64,000 bases of DNA, from assembly GCA_013364255.1 (NCBI GenBank), contig CP054936.1, positions 5,846,353-5,910,352 on the forward strand, given 5' to 3'. Numbering within the stretch: the stretch's first letter is position 1; the number at the start of each line of letters is the position of its first letter. A program made the translations under genes and the position numbers. The notes under the pieces were generated by a model. That model had not been told where the DNA came from. It did not search any database and saw nothing but the letters and a program-made list of their open reading frames with translations. The stretch is from Streptomyces seoulensis. Its GTDB lineage: Bacteria; Actinomycetota; Actinomycetes; Streptomycetales; Streptomycetaceae. Below, one piece after another: positions 8,390 to 16,947 of this stretch.

Positions 8390-10018
8390 TCAACCGTCGG
8401 CAGGACGGAGCTCCTCGGCCATCGCGGCGCGCAGCCGCAGCGTCGTCACCAGTCGCTGGAACGCCTCCGCCCAGTATCCGCCGGCTCCGGGCGACGGGTC
8501 CCGTGCCTCGTCCGGCACCGCCAGCAGTCCGTCGAGCCGGCTCGCCTCCGCGGGGTCCAGACACCGCTCGGCCAGTCCCATCACTCCACTGAAACTCCAT
8601 GGGTAACTCCCTGCGTCCCGCGCGATGTTGAGCGCGTCGACCACCGCCCGGCCGAGCGGCGCGGCCCACGGCACCGCACACACCCCGAGCAGCTGAAACG
8701 CTTCGGACAGACCGTGCACTGAGATGAACCCGGCCACCCAGTCGGCCCGTTCGCCGGCCCCCAGCGTGCCGAGCAGCCGGGCGCGCTCGGCCAGCGACAC
8801 CGCGCCCGGCCCGCCGGCCCCGGGCGCCGCGGGCGCCCCGAGCAGCGCCCGCGCCCACCGGGCGTCCCGCTGCCGCACCGCGGCCCGGCACCAGGCGGCG
8901 TGCAGTTCGCCCTGCCAGCCGTCGGCGACCGGCAGCGCCACGATCTCCCGCGGGGTACGCCCGCCCAGCCGTGCGGGCCAGGCGCCGAGCGGGGCCGCCT
9001 CCAGCAACTGGCCCAGCCACCACGACCGCTCACCGCGCCCCGACGGGGCCTTGGCCACGACGCCGTCGCGCTCCATGTCCGCGTCGCACTCGTGCGGGGC
9101 CTCGATGGCGAGGGTCGGGGTGTCGAGGGTGTGGTCGACGGCCACGCAGGCCGAGGCCCGGTCCGCCGTCCGTGCTGCCAGCGCCGAGCCGGGCAGCGCC
9201 GACAGCAGCTCGGCGGCCGTCGCCCGCACGTTGCGGCTGCGGTCGGCGAGGGCCTGTTCCAGGAACGGTTCGTCCTCCGGCCCCAGGCCGTCGCGCAGCG
9301 AGTCGAGGAACATCAGGCGGTCCTCGGCCCGCTCGGTCGCCCAGGTGCCGGCGAGCAGGTCACGGGCGGCCGCGGGCTCGCGCTCGCGGATCGCCGCCAG
9401 GAGCGCGACCCGTTCCGCGAACAGGCCCTCCTCCCACAGCCGGCGTATCCGGTCCGCCTCCGCGGGGCCGGGCAGCGCGGCCGCGCCGCCCGGAGCCGCG
9501 CGCAGGGCGAACCGCCAGTCGGGGTTCAGCCGGGCCAGCCACAGGGCGCGGGGTCCGGCGAAGGCCAGTGCGGCCGGCCGCAGGTCGGTGCGTCCGCGGG
9601 CGGCGTCCAGCAGGGCGGGCAGGATCTGCGGGGGCGCCGCGTAGCCGCGCGCGTTGGCGGCGGCGAGCCACTGGGGCAGCAGCTCCATCAGGTCGGGTGC
9701 GGTGCCCCTGCGCCCACCGCCCGCCGTACCGGGCCGGTCGGCCAGCAGCATCGTCAGCCTGCGGGCCGCCGCCGCGGGCAGCGCCGGACGCGGGTCCTCG
9801 GGTGCCGGCTCGGGCCGCGTGGCGGCCGGTGCGGCGCGCAGCCCCGCCCGCCGCCGCACGGTCTGCACGGCCGCAAGCTCCAGCAGCGCCGCCGGGGCCC
9901 GCCGTCCCGTGGCGCCGCCCGGGGGCGTACGCCGGTCCGTGCCGAGCAGGGCGGTGGTGACCAACTCCTCCCAGGCGCCCGCTGCGGGCGCTTCCACCGG
10001 GGCGGAGGTCCTGATCAT
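8390..10018 (-). CDS. DUF5691-like protein of the MoxR/VWA/SWIM module
   Basis: A 542-aa, Ala/Leu/Arg-rich helical protein without signal peptide or membrane helix. It begins MIRTSAPVEAPAAG and soon reaches EELVTTALLGTDRR, a start typical of the DUF5691 family. The middle part (REREPAAARDLLAGTW, then LEQALADRSRNVRATAAELLSALPGS) looks like HEAT-type helical repeats, which suggests a binding scaffold. I chose the ATG at 10018 because AAAGGAAG lies just upstream; the longer frame upstream lacks support. It is the second gene of the minus-strand arm, 291 nt after the SWIM gene. Biochemical function is unknown; membership of the module is inferred from position. Confidence 0.75.
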   Translation of the reverse strand: MIRTSAPVEAPAAGAWEELVTTALLGTDRRTPPGGATGRRAPAALLELAAVQTVRRRAGLRAAPAATRPEPAPEDPRPALPAAAARRLTMLLADRPGTAGGGRRGTAPDLMELLPQWLAAANARGYAAPPQILPALLDAARGRTDLRPAALAFAGPRALWLARLNPDWRFALRAAPGGAAALPGPAEADRIRRLWEEGLFAERVALLAAIREREPAAARDLLAGTWATERAEDRLMFLDSLRDGLGPEDEPFLEQALADRSRNVRATAAELLSALPGSALAARTADRASACVAVDHTLDTPTLAIEAPHECDADMERDGVVAKAPSGRGERSWWLGQLLEAAPLGAWPARLGGRTPREIVALPVADGWQGELHAAWCRAAVRQRDARWARALLGAPAAPGAGGPGAVSLAERARLLGTLGAGERADWVAGFISVHGLSEAFQLLGVCAVPWAAPLGRAVVDALNIARDAGSYPWSFSGVMGLAERCLDPAEASRLDGLLAVPDEARDPSPGAGGYWAEAFQRLVTTLRLRAAMAEELRPADG

Positions 10019-10309
10019 GGGCTTCCTTTCGGTTGCCGGGTGCCTGTGGGTGGTCGGAGGGTCACCCACGCCGGGTTTCCCGTGGAACGGAACAAATGCG
10101 TGAAACAAGAGAGAAAGCGGGCGGGAAAACGGGCGAGAACCGAGCGAGGAGGGACGGTTGGGCGCGGTGCGATCGGGTCGGCGTGCGCCTTTCGGGTGAG
10201 GCTTTCCCGCCACACCCCGCGCCCGTCCCGCCGCACCCGCGACGTCACCCCAATGCCGGACACGCGAGGCCCGTCACCAGCGAAAAGATCGCTGCGAGTA
10301 CGCAGATTG
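10019..10309. other. 291-nt gap between the SWIM and DUF5691 genes
   Basis: It contains no supported gene. It is noticeably less GC-rich around 10090-10140 than its surroundings, so an internal promoter for the DUF5691 gene is possible. Confidence 0.35.
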
Positions 10310-11659
10310 TCAGCACAGAGTGACCACGCCCTCCTCCTCGTGCCGCCATGCGGTCAGGGGAGTGAAGCCGCGGTGGCCGCACTCGCCGAACACCGTGACG
10401 GGCGCGCCGCCCGACAGCGCCACCAGCCGCCACAGGCCCGGACGGGCACGCGCCTGTGGTGTGAGCGGCAGCGCGGAGTCCGATCCGGCGTCGGCCAGCT
10501 GCCAGGAGTCGCCGTCCGGGACGGGTATCACCTCCCGCAGCGTCACCGGGACCGCATCGAGCCACGGATCGTCCCGCAACGCCTCGCCGTAACGGGCCAC
10601 CGCCCGCGCGGGCGTCACTCCGGGCGGACGCACGCCGGTCGGCGCGGGCGACGCGAACCGTTCGCCCAGGGCAGCCCGCGACTGTCCGGCGCCCGGATAC
10701 GCGGCGACCTCCGCGTCCAGGGCCAGGCCCACCGGCAACGCCAGATCGGGGGCGCGGCCGGCCGCACCGTAGGAGAGCAGCAGCGCCGTGCGGCCGCAGT
10801 CCGCGCCGTACAGCCAGATACGGCGGGTGGTCAGCCTCGCGTCCGCCGTGTCGTACTGGGCCAGGACGAGCCAGCGATCGCGCACCGGCGGGCCGTCCGC
10901 GGCGCCGGGCAGGCCGACCCGGGAGCGGACCGTCGCCGCCAGCGCCGCCGGCAGCCGCTCGCGGCGCAGCCAGCCCTGGACCAGCAGGTGCAGCAGCGCG
11001 CACTCCTCCAGCAGCCGCACCGGCCAGCCCGGCCCCGAGGACGGTATCGCCCCCAGCTCCCGCACCCGGGCCGCGAGCCCCGGGGCCTGCGCGTCGACCA
11101 TGCGGGCCGCCGTCTCCTCCCACAGCCCGTACCCCGCCTGCTCGGCCGCCGCCAGACCGCCGCGCACCAGGTCGGCCAGGCGCTGCTCCAGCTCCGTCGC
11201 CCCCGCCGAGATCCGCTCGGCCCGGCGCTCCGCCCGGCGGCGCGCCGCCTCCGGATCGGCCGGACCGGGCGCCCCGCCCGCAGTCCCGGACGGCTGCGCC
11301 GCCCGCTGCCGCCTGCCCGACAGCCACGGCTCCGCCCAGTCCGGCGCCTGCCCGGCCGGCACCGCGGCCTCGTCGCCCGCCCACAGCAACAGCAGCCCGA
11401 GCGCGTGCTTGCACGGGAACTTACGGCTGGGGCACGTGCACGTGTACGCGGGCGCCGCCCCGTCCGCGAGGTCCACGACCGTCCGGTACGGCTTCTTGCC
11501 GCTGCCCTCGCACAGCCCCCACACCGCCCCCTCGTCCGAACTCCCCGCCGCCGACCACGGCCCGGCCGTGGCGAGTCTGCTTCCCGCTCTGCGTGACGCG
11601 TCGTCAGGCGCCAGTGCCAGCACCTGGTCTGCGGTCCGGCGCACCCCCTGCTGTGTCAT
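10310..11659 (-). CDS. SWIM zinc-finger protein (YehQ-like)
   Basis: A 449-aa protein. Near the N-terminus (residues ~74-85) it has the SWIM signature CxCx6CxH, seen as CTCPSRKFPCKH. SWIM fingers bind DNA or protein. The remainder is Arg/Ala-rich and helical, with an acidic/basic segment (AARRRAERRAERI) and a C-terminal domain of unknown function. It is the first gene of the minus-strand arm of the module. The ATG at 11659 has no Shine-Dalgarno but lies 7 nt after TACCTT, the -10 of a PafBC-type promoter, so the mRNA is probably leaderless. The E. coli counterpart in content is yehQ, next to yehL, yehM and yehP. Confidence 0.85.
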   Translation of the reverse strand: MTQQGVRRTADQVLALAPDDASRRAGSRLATAGPWSAAGSSDEGAVWGLCEGSGKKPYRTVVDLADGAAPAYTCTCPSRKFPCKHALGLLLLWAGDEAAVPAGQAPDWAEPWLSGRRQRAAQPSGTAGGAPGPADPEAARRRAERRAERISAGATELEQRLADLVRGGLAAAEQAGYGLWEETAARMVDAQAPGLAARVRELGAIPSSGPGWPVRLLEECALLHLLVQGWLRRERLPAALAATVRSRVGLPGAADGPPVRDRWLVLAQYDTADARLTTRRIWLYGADCGRTALLLSYGAAGRAPDLALPVGLALDAEVAAYPGAGQSRAALGERFASPAPTGVRPPGVTPARAVARYGEALRDDPWLDAVPVTLREVIPVPDGDSWQLADAGSDSALPLTPQARARPGLWRLVALSGGAPVTVFGECGHRGFTPLTAWRHEEEGVVTLC

Positions 11660-11666
11660 GGATCCG

Positions 11667-11689
11667 AAGGTAGGACCCCCCACTGACAA
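11667..11689 (-). promoter_or_regulatory. DNA-damage promoter (PafBC type) of the SWIM-DUF5691 arm
   Basis: Read on the minus strand: TTGTCAGTG (11689-11681), 8 nt, TACCTT (11672-11667), then 7 nt to the SWIM ATG. This is a full match to the RecA-NDp consensus TTGTCRGTG-N8-TANNNT. Confidence 0.8.
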
Positions 11690-11727
11690 TCGGCCCCGGC
11701 GAGGGCGTTCGCGCAGGTCACAACGCG

Positions 11728-11750
11728 TTGTCAGTGCCGTGGTGCACGGT
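11728..11750 (+). promoter_or_regulatory. DNA-damage promoter-like element of the MoxR-DUF5682-VWA arm
   Basis: TTGTCAGTG at 11728-11736, 8 nt, then CACGGT at 11745-11750, 44 nt before the MoxR start. The upstream box is perfect. The -10 deviates at its first base (C for T). Together with 11667-11689 it forms a divergent inverted repeat of the same activator box. Confidence 0.6.
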
Positions 11751-11793
11751 GGACACCAGATCCGAACCGGCCGAGCTGGAGGGGACCTCAGCC

Positions 11794-12993
11794 ATGTCTG
11801 CGCCCGTCGAAGTGTCCGTCGAACCGACACCCGCCGAACCGAGCCGACACCACTGCGCGCCCGCGCACCCGAGCGCCGCGGGCAGCAGCGAGGGCGCGCC
11901 AGGCCCGGAGACGAGGGAGGCGCTGCGACCGCACGCCGAACAGGCCTTCGCCGCCGAACTCACCGCGCTGGCCGCGCAGGACGACCGCCCGCGCCCCGCC
12001 CGCTGGAAGCTGTCCCCCTGGGCCGTGGCCACCTACCTCCTCGGCGGAACGCTGCCGGACGGCACGGTGATCACCCCCAAGTACGTCGGTCCGCGCCGCA
12101 TCGTCGAGGTCGCCGTCACGACCCTGGCCACCGACCGCGCCCTGCTCCTGCTGGGCGTGCCCGGCACGGCGAAGACCTGGGTGTCCGAGCACCTGGCCGC
12201 GGCGGTCAGCGGCGACTCGACACTGCTGGTCCAGGGCACGGCGGGCACGCCGGAGGAGGCCATCCGCTACGGCTGGAACTACGCGCGGCTGCTGGCGCAC
12301 GGCCCCAGCCGCGACGCCCTCGTGCCGAGCCCGGTCATGCGGGCCATGGCACAGGGCATGACCGCCCGCGTCGAGGAGCTGACCCGCATCCCGGCCGACG
12401 TGCAGGACACGCTCATCACGATCCTGTCGGAGAAGACCCTGCCGATACCGGAACTGGGCGAGGAGGTGCAGGCGGTCGGCGGCTTCAACCTGATCGCCAC
12501 GGCCAACGACCGCGACCGCGGGGTGAACGACCTGTCCAGCGCGCTGCGCCGGCGGTTCAACACGGTGGTGCTGCCGCTGCCGGAGTCCCCCGAGGCCGAG
12601 GTCGACATCGTCTCGCGCCGCGTGGAGCAGATCGGCCGCTCCCTCGACCTGCCGGCCGTGCCGGACGGCATCGACGAGATCCGCCGGGTGGTGACCGTCT
12701 TCCGTGAACTGCGCGGCGGCGTGACCGCCGACGGCCGGACGAAGCTGAAGTCGCCCAGCGGCACGCTCTCGACCGCCGAGGCGATCTCGGTGGTCACCGG
12801 CGGACTGGCGCTGGCCGCCCACTTCGGCGACGGCGTGCTGCGGGCCGGCGACATCGCCGCGGGCATCCTCGGCGCCGTCGTCCGCGACCCGGCGGCCGAC
12901 CGGGTGGTCTGGCAGGAGTACCTGGAGACGGTGATCCGCGAACGCGACGGCTGGAAGGACTTCTACCGGGCCTGCCGGGAGGTGAGCGCGTGA
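11794..12993 (+). CDS. MoxR-type AAA+ ATPase (YehL-like)
   Basis: A 399-aa soluble AAA+ protein. Walker A is GVPGTAKT at residues ~121-128. Sensor 1 is in NLIATANDRDRG and the arginine-rich box is SSALRRRF. The Walker B region reads TARVEELTRIPADVQD, with Glu in place of the usual first Asp of MoxR DE motifs. MoxR ATPases work with VWA proteins as chaperones that load cofactors or remodel complexes; here the partner is the VWA protein at 15721. The ATG at 11794 follows GGAGG by 11 nt, and about 85 variable residues precede the ATPase core. A strong Shine-Dalgarno inside the last codons (12977) feeds a coupled GTG at 12990. Confidence 0.88.
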   Translation: MSAPVEVSVEPTPAEPSRHHCAPAHPSAAGSSEGAPGPETREALRPHAEQAFAAELTALAAQDDRPRPARWKLSPWAVATYLLGGTLPDGTVITPKYVGPRRIVEVAVTTLATDRALLLLGVPGTAKTWVSEHLAAAVSGDSTLLVQGTAGTPEEAIRYGWNYARLLAHGPSRDALVPSPVMRAMAQGMTARVEELTRIPADVQDTLITILSEKTLPIPELGEEVQAVGGFNLIATANDRDRGVNDLSSALRRRFNTVVLPLPESPEAEVDIVSRRVEQIGRSLDLPAVPDGIDEIRRVVTVFRELRGGVTADGRTKLKSPSGTLSTAEAISVVTGGLALAAHFGDGVLRAGDIAAGILGAVVRDPAADRVVWQEYLETVIRERDGWKDFYRACREVSA

Positions 12994-13210
12994 GGAACCA
13001 CAGCACGGCCGGGGGGATCGCGCGGGTCCGGGAGCGGGTGCCGGGCGGTGCGGGCGGTGCGGTGCGGACCCGGGACGAGGACGAGCCGAGCTGGACGGGC
13101 GGGCGGGGCGGACGACGTCGGACGACGACGCGGACGGCACGTACGACGCGGACGGTACGCACGATGCGGGCGGTCTGCGCGATGCGGGCGGACTGCGTGA
13201 GGGGGACGGT
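12990..13210 (+). other. Probable 5' coding part of the DUF5682 gene, out of frame
   Basis: A GTG at 12990 overlaps the MoxR stop (GTGA) and has an ideal GGAGG 8 nt upstream, so ribosomes should start here. Its own frame closes at 13229 as a 79-aa Arg/Thr-rich peptide. The frame of the DUF5682 gene is open through this whole stretch and encodes an Asp/Gly repeat (DADGTYDADGTHDAGGLRDA) but has no start codon of its own before 13211. A one-base deletion, for example in the G6 run at 13011-13016, would join the two. It may be an assembly error, a real frameshift or a short coupled ORF. Confidence 0.45.
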
Positions 13211-15724
13211 GTGGCAGGGGACGAGGTGACGGGGAGCCGGGGGCCCGGCGCGGGGCCGCTGCTCCTCGGGGTACGGCACCACGGGCCGGGCTCGGCGCGG
13301 GCGGTGCGGGCCGCGCTGGAGGCGGCGCGGCCGCGGGCGGTGCTGATCGAGGGCCCGCCGGAGGCCGACGCGCTGATCCCGCTCGCCCTGGACAAGGGCA
13401 TGCGGCCGCCGGTCGCCCTCCTCGCCCACGCCGTGGACGAGCCGGGCCGGTCCGCGTTCTGGCCGCTGGCCGCGTTCTCCCCGGAATGGGTCGCCCTCCG
13501 CTGGGCCCTGGAGCACGACGTACCGGCCCGCTTCATCGACCTGCCGGCCGTCCACACGCTGGCCTGGCAGCGGGACGACGAGAACGCGCCCGCGGTCGAG
13601 GGCGAAGCCGAGACCGGCGACGAACGACCCTCCGGCGAAGGCGTCGGCGCCGACGTGCGGGTCGATCCGCTCGCCGTGCTCGCCGGCACGGCCGGTCACG
13701 ACGACCCCGAACGCTGGTGGGAGGACGTCGTCGAGCACCGGGGCAGGGGAGCGGCGGACCCGTTCGCCCCGTTCCTGGCGCTGGAGGAGGCGATGGGCGC
13801 GCTGCGGGAGGCGTACGGCAGCGGGGGCCACGAACGGGACCTCGTGCGGGAGGCCCACATGCGGCTGAAGATCCGCGCCGCGCACCGCGAGTTCGGCGAC
13901 GGCGTCGCCGTGGTGTGCGGCGCCTGGCACGTGCCCGCACTGCGCCGCAAGGCCACCGTCGCCGCCGACCGCGCCCTGCTGAAGGGCCTGCCCAAGGTCA
14001 AGGCGGACCTGACATGGGTGCCGTGGACGCACCGCCGGCTCTCCCGGGCCGGAGGCTACGGAGCGGGCATCGACTCACCGGGCTGGTACGCGCACCTGTT
14101 CGACGCGCCGGACCGGCCCGTCGAGCGGTGGCTGACCAAGGTGGCCGGACTGATGCGCGAGGAGGACCGGATCGTCTCCCCCGCACACGTCATCGAGGCG
14201 GTGCGGCTGGCCGAGACGCTCGCGGCGATGCGCGGCCGCCCGCTGCCCGGCCTGAGCGAGACCACGGACGCCGTACGGGCGGTGCTGGGCGACGGCTCGG
14301 ACGTGCCGCTGGCGCTGGTGCACGACCGGCTGGTGGTCGGCGACGTCCTGGGCGAGGTGCCCGAGACGGCGCCCGCCGTACCGCTCCAGCGCGATCTCGC
14401 CCGCCTCCAGCGCCGTCTCCGGCTCAAACCGGAGGCGCTGGAGCGGGAGCTGGAACTCGACCTGCGGGGGGAGACCGACGCCGCGCGCAGCGGACTGCTG
14501 CACCGGCTGCGGCTGCTGGGCGTCGACTGGGGCGAGCCGGCCGCCTCACGGGGCGGCACGGGCACGTTCCGCGAGACGTGGCGGCTGCGCTGGGAACCGG
14601 AACTGTCGGTGCGGGTCGCCGAGGCGGGCATATGGGGGACGACGGTCCTCGCCGCCGCGAACGCCAGGGCGGAGGCGGACGCCGTCGGCGCACAGACCCT
14701 CGCCGAGGTCACCGGGCTCGCCGAGCACTGCCTGCTCGCCGGTCTCTCCGACGCCCTGCCCGTGGTGATGCGGGTGCTCGCCGACCGGGCGGCGCTCGAC
14801 GCGGACGTCGGCCACCTCGCCCAGGCACTCCCGGCGCTGGTCCGCTCCCTGCGCTACGGCGACGTGCGCGGCACCGACACCGGTGCGCTGGCCGGGGTGG
14901 CCGCCGGCCTGGCCGAGCGGGTCTTCGTCGGCCTGCCGCCGGCCTGCGCCGCGCTGGACGCGGACGCGGCCGAGGCGATGCGCCGCCACGTGGACGCGGT
15001 GCACACGGCGGTGGGCCTGCTCGGCGACACCCCCGCGGCCGGCCACGACGACCTGCGCCCGCGCTGGCACACCGTGCTGCGGGTGCTCGCGGAGCGGGAC
15101 ACGGCGCCCGGTGTGATCAGAGGGCGCGTGGTACGGCTGCTGCTGGACGACGGGGCGATCGAGCAGGACCGGGCGGCGCGGCTGATGGGGCTCGCGCTGT
15201 CGCCCGGGACACCGCCGCCGGACGCGGCCGCCTGGATCGAGGGCTTCGTGGGCGGGGGCGGCGGCGGAATGCTGCTCGTGCACGACGAGCGGCTGCTCGG
15301 ACTCGTCGACGCCTGGCTGACAGGGGTGCCGGCGGAGGCGTTCACGGACGTGCTGCCGTTGCTGCGGCGGACCTTCTCGGCGTACGAGCCGGGGGTGCGC
15401 AGAACGCTCGGCGAGCTGGTCCGGCGCGGACCCGGGCAGGGCGGCGGCGCGGCCGGGGCCCTGGCGGCCGGAACGCCCGGCTTCGGCCCCGGTCTCGACC
15501 GCGAGCGGGCCGACGCGGTGGTGCCGGTCCTGCGGCTGCTGCTGGGCCTGGACGAGGCGGCGACAGCGGACGGTGCGGTAAAGGACCAGGTGGCTGGTGC
15601 GAAGCCGTCGTCGGCTGCCCGACCGGCCACCGGGGCTGCCACCCCGATGCCCCTGTCCTTCGGCAGCACGGGAGCGGCGGCAGACGGTGCGGCCCGTGAC
15701 GGACGTACGGGGGCGGCGGCATGA
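13211..15724 (+). CDS. DUF5682 protein (YehM-like)
   Basis: A protein of at least 837 aa with no membrane segment. The N-terminal domain starts LLLGVRHHGPGSARAV, with IEGPPEAD at ~46 and CGAWHVPAL at ~235-243. The GxRHHGxxS / EGPP / GxxHxP pattern resembles the TraB/EreA/Tiki superfamily of metal-dependent hydrolases, which hints at an enzymatic N-domain; this is inference. The C-terminal 500 residues are helical and Ala/Leu-rich with no known motif. The annotated GTG at 13211 follows GAGGGGGAC, but the natural start may be GTG 12990 with a frame break (see 12990-13210). Its TGA overlaps the ATG of the VWA gene (ATGA), so the two are translationally coupled. It is a constant companion of MoxR, VWA and SWIM genes. 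Confidence 0.85.
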   Translation: MAGDEVTGSRGPGAGPLLLGVRHHGPGSARAVRAALEAARPRAVLIEGPPEADALIPLALDKGMRPPVALLAHAVDEPGRSAFWPLAAFSPEWVALRWALEHDVPARFIDLPAVHTLAWQRDDENAPAVEGEAETGDERPSGEGVGADVRVDPLAVLAGTAGHDDPERWWEDVVEHRGRGAADPFAPFLALEEAMGALREAYGSGGHERDLVREAHMRLKIRAAHREFGDGVAVVCGAWHVPALRRKATVAADRALLKGLPKVKADLTWVPWTHRRLSRAGGYGAGIDSPGWYAHLFDAPDRPVERWLTKVAGLMREEDRIVSPAHVIEAVRLAETLAAMRGRPLPGLSETTDAVRAVLGDGSDVPLALVHDRLVVGDVLGEVPETAPAVPLQRDLARLQRRLRLKPEALERELELDLRGETDAARSGLLHRLRLLGVDWGEPAASRGGTGTFRETWRLRWEPELSVRVAEAGIWGTTVLAAANARAEADAVGAQTLAEVTGLAEHCLLAGLSDALPVVMRVLADRAALDADVGHLAQALPALVRSLRYGDVRGTDTGALAGVAAGLAERVFVGLPPACAALDADAAEAMRRHVDAVHTAVGLLGDTPAAGHDDLRPRWHTVLRVLAERDTAPGVIRGRVVRLLLDDGAIEQDRAARLMGLALSPGTPPPDAAAWIEGFVGGGGGGMLLVHDERLLGLVDAWLTGVPAEAFTDVLPLLRRTFSAYEPGVRRTLGELVRRGPGQGGGAAGALAAGTPGFGPGLDRERADAVVPVLRLLLGLDEAATADGAVKDQVAGAKPSSAARPATGAATPMPLSFGSTGAAADGAARDGRTGAAA

Positions 15725-16947
15725 CGACGGCGGCGGAGGGGCGGGGCATGGCGAGGGCGGGGGACGGTGTGGCGGGGGAGCCGGACGGGATGACGGGCGC
15801 GGCCCGGGAGCGGCTCAGGCGCTGGCGGCTCGTGCTCGGCGGCGGTGAGGGCGCCGACGGCACCGGCTGCGCGCTCTCGGGCAGGGACGCGGCCATGGAC
15901 GGGGCGCTCACCGCGCTCTACGGCAAGGGCGGCAAGCAGCCCCAGGCCGGAGGGAGCCGTTCGGCGGGGCTCGGGGCGTCGGCGCCGTCGGTGGCGCGCT
16001 GGCTCGGGGACATCCGCACCTACTTCCCCTCGTCCGTCGTCCAGGTGATGCAGCGCGACGCCATCGACCGGCTCGGGCTGGCGACGCTGTTGCTGGAGCC
16101 GGAGATGCTGGAGGCGGTGGAGGCGGACGTGCACCTCGTCGGCACCCTGCTCTCGCTCGACAAGGCGATGCCGGAGACGACGAGGGAGACGGCGCGCGCG
16201 GTGGTGCGCAAGGTGGTCGAGGACCTGGAGAAGCGGCTCGCCACCCGCACCCGGGCCACCCTCACCGGAGCCCTGGACCGCGGCGCCCGCGTCAGCCGGC
16301 CCCGCCACCACGACATCGACTGGAACCGCACGATCGCGGCCAACCTGAAGCACTACCTGCCCGAGTACCGCACGGTCGTGCCGGAACGGCTGATCGGCTA
16401 CGGACGGGCGTCCCGGTCGGTGCGGAAGGAGGTCGTCCTCTGCGTCGACCAGTCCGGTTCGATGGCCGCGTCGGTGGTGTACGCGTCGGTGTTCGGGGCG
16501 GTGCTGGCGTCGATGCGGTCGATCAGCACCCGGCTGGTCGTCTTCGACACCGCGGTCGTCGACCTCACCGACCAGCTGGACGACCCGGTCGACGTGCTCT
16601 TCGGCACCCAGCTCGGCGGCGGCACGGACATCAACCGGGCGCTGGCGTACTGCCAGTCGCGGATCACCCGGCCGGCGGACACGGTGGTGGTGCTGATCAG
16701 TGACCTGTACGAGGGAGGGATACGCGACGGGATGCTGAAGCGGGTCGCGGCCATGAAGGCGTCCGGGGTGCAGTTCGTGACGCTGCTCGCGCTCTCCGAC
16801 GAGGGCGCCCCCGCCTACGACCGGGAGCACGCGGCCGCGCTCGCGGCGCTCGGCGCCCCCGCGTTCGCCTGCACCCCCGATCTGTTCCCGGAGGTGATGG
16901 CGGCGGCGATCGAGAAGCGTCCGCTGCCGGTGCCGGACACCGCCTGA
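15721..16947 (+). CDS. VWA-domain protein, MoxR partner (YehP-like)
   Basis: A 408-aa protein. The first ~230 residues are helical. A von Willebrand A domain follows with a complete MIDAS: DQSGS at 243-247, the Thr in GGGTDI and the Asp in LISDLYEG. VWA proteins bind Mg2+ through MIDAS and act as adaptors for MoxR ATPases (compare CbbO, NorD, ViaA). The start ATG overlaps the DUF5682 stop by 4 nt. It is the last gene of the plus-strand arm and is followed by a strong hairpin. There is no signal peptide, so it acts in the cytoplasm. Confidence 0.9.
   Translation: MTTAAEGRGMARAGDGVAGEPDGMTGAARERLRRWRLVLGGGEGADGTGCALSGRDAAMDGALTALYGKGGKQPQAGGSRSAGLGASAPSVARWLGDIRTYFPSSVVQVMQRDAIDRLGLATLLLEPEMLEAVEADVHLVGTLLSLDKAMPETTRETARAVVRKVVEDLEKRLATRTRATLTGALDRGARVSRPRHHDIDWNRTIAANLKHYLPEYRTVVPERLIGYGRASRSVRKEVVLCVDQSGSMAASVVYASVFGAVLASMRSISTRLVVFDTAVVDLTDQLDDPVDVLFGTQLGGGTDINRALAYCQSRITRPADTVVVLISDLYEGGIRDGMLKRVAAMKASGVQFVTLLALSDEGAPAYDREHAAALAALGAPAFACTPDLFPEVMAAAIEKRPLPVPDTA

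Noticed and set aside
10301..10325. Further TTGTCAG-type damage promoter near 10308
   Set aside because: The sequence TTGTCAGCA lacks the GTG of the box, has no -10 at N8, and points away from any start.
12990..13229. 79-aa ORF as an independent gene
   Set aside because: Good start signals, but the peptide is an Arg/Thr repeat; the alternative frame continues smoothly into the DUF5682 protein, so a displaced 5' end is the better reading.
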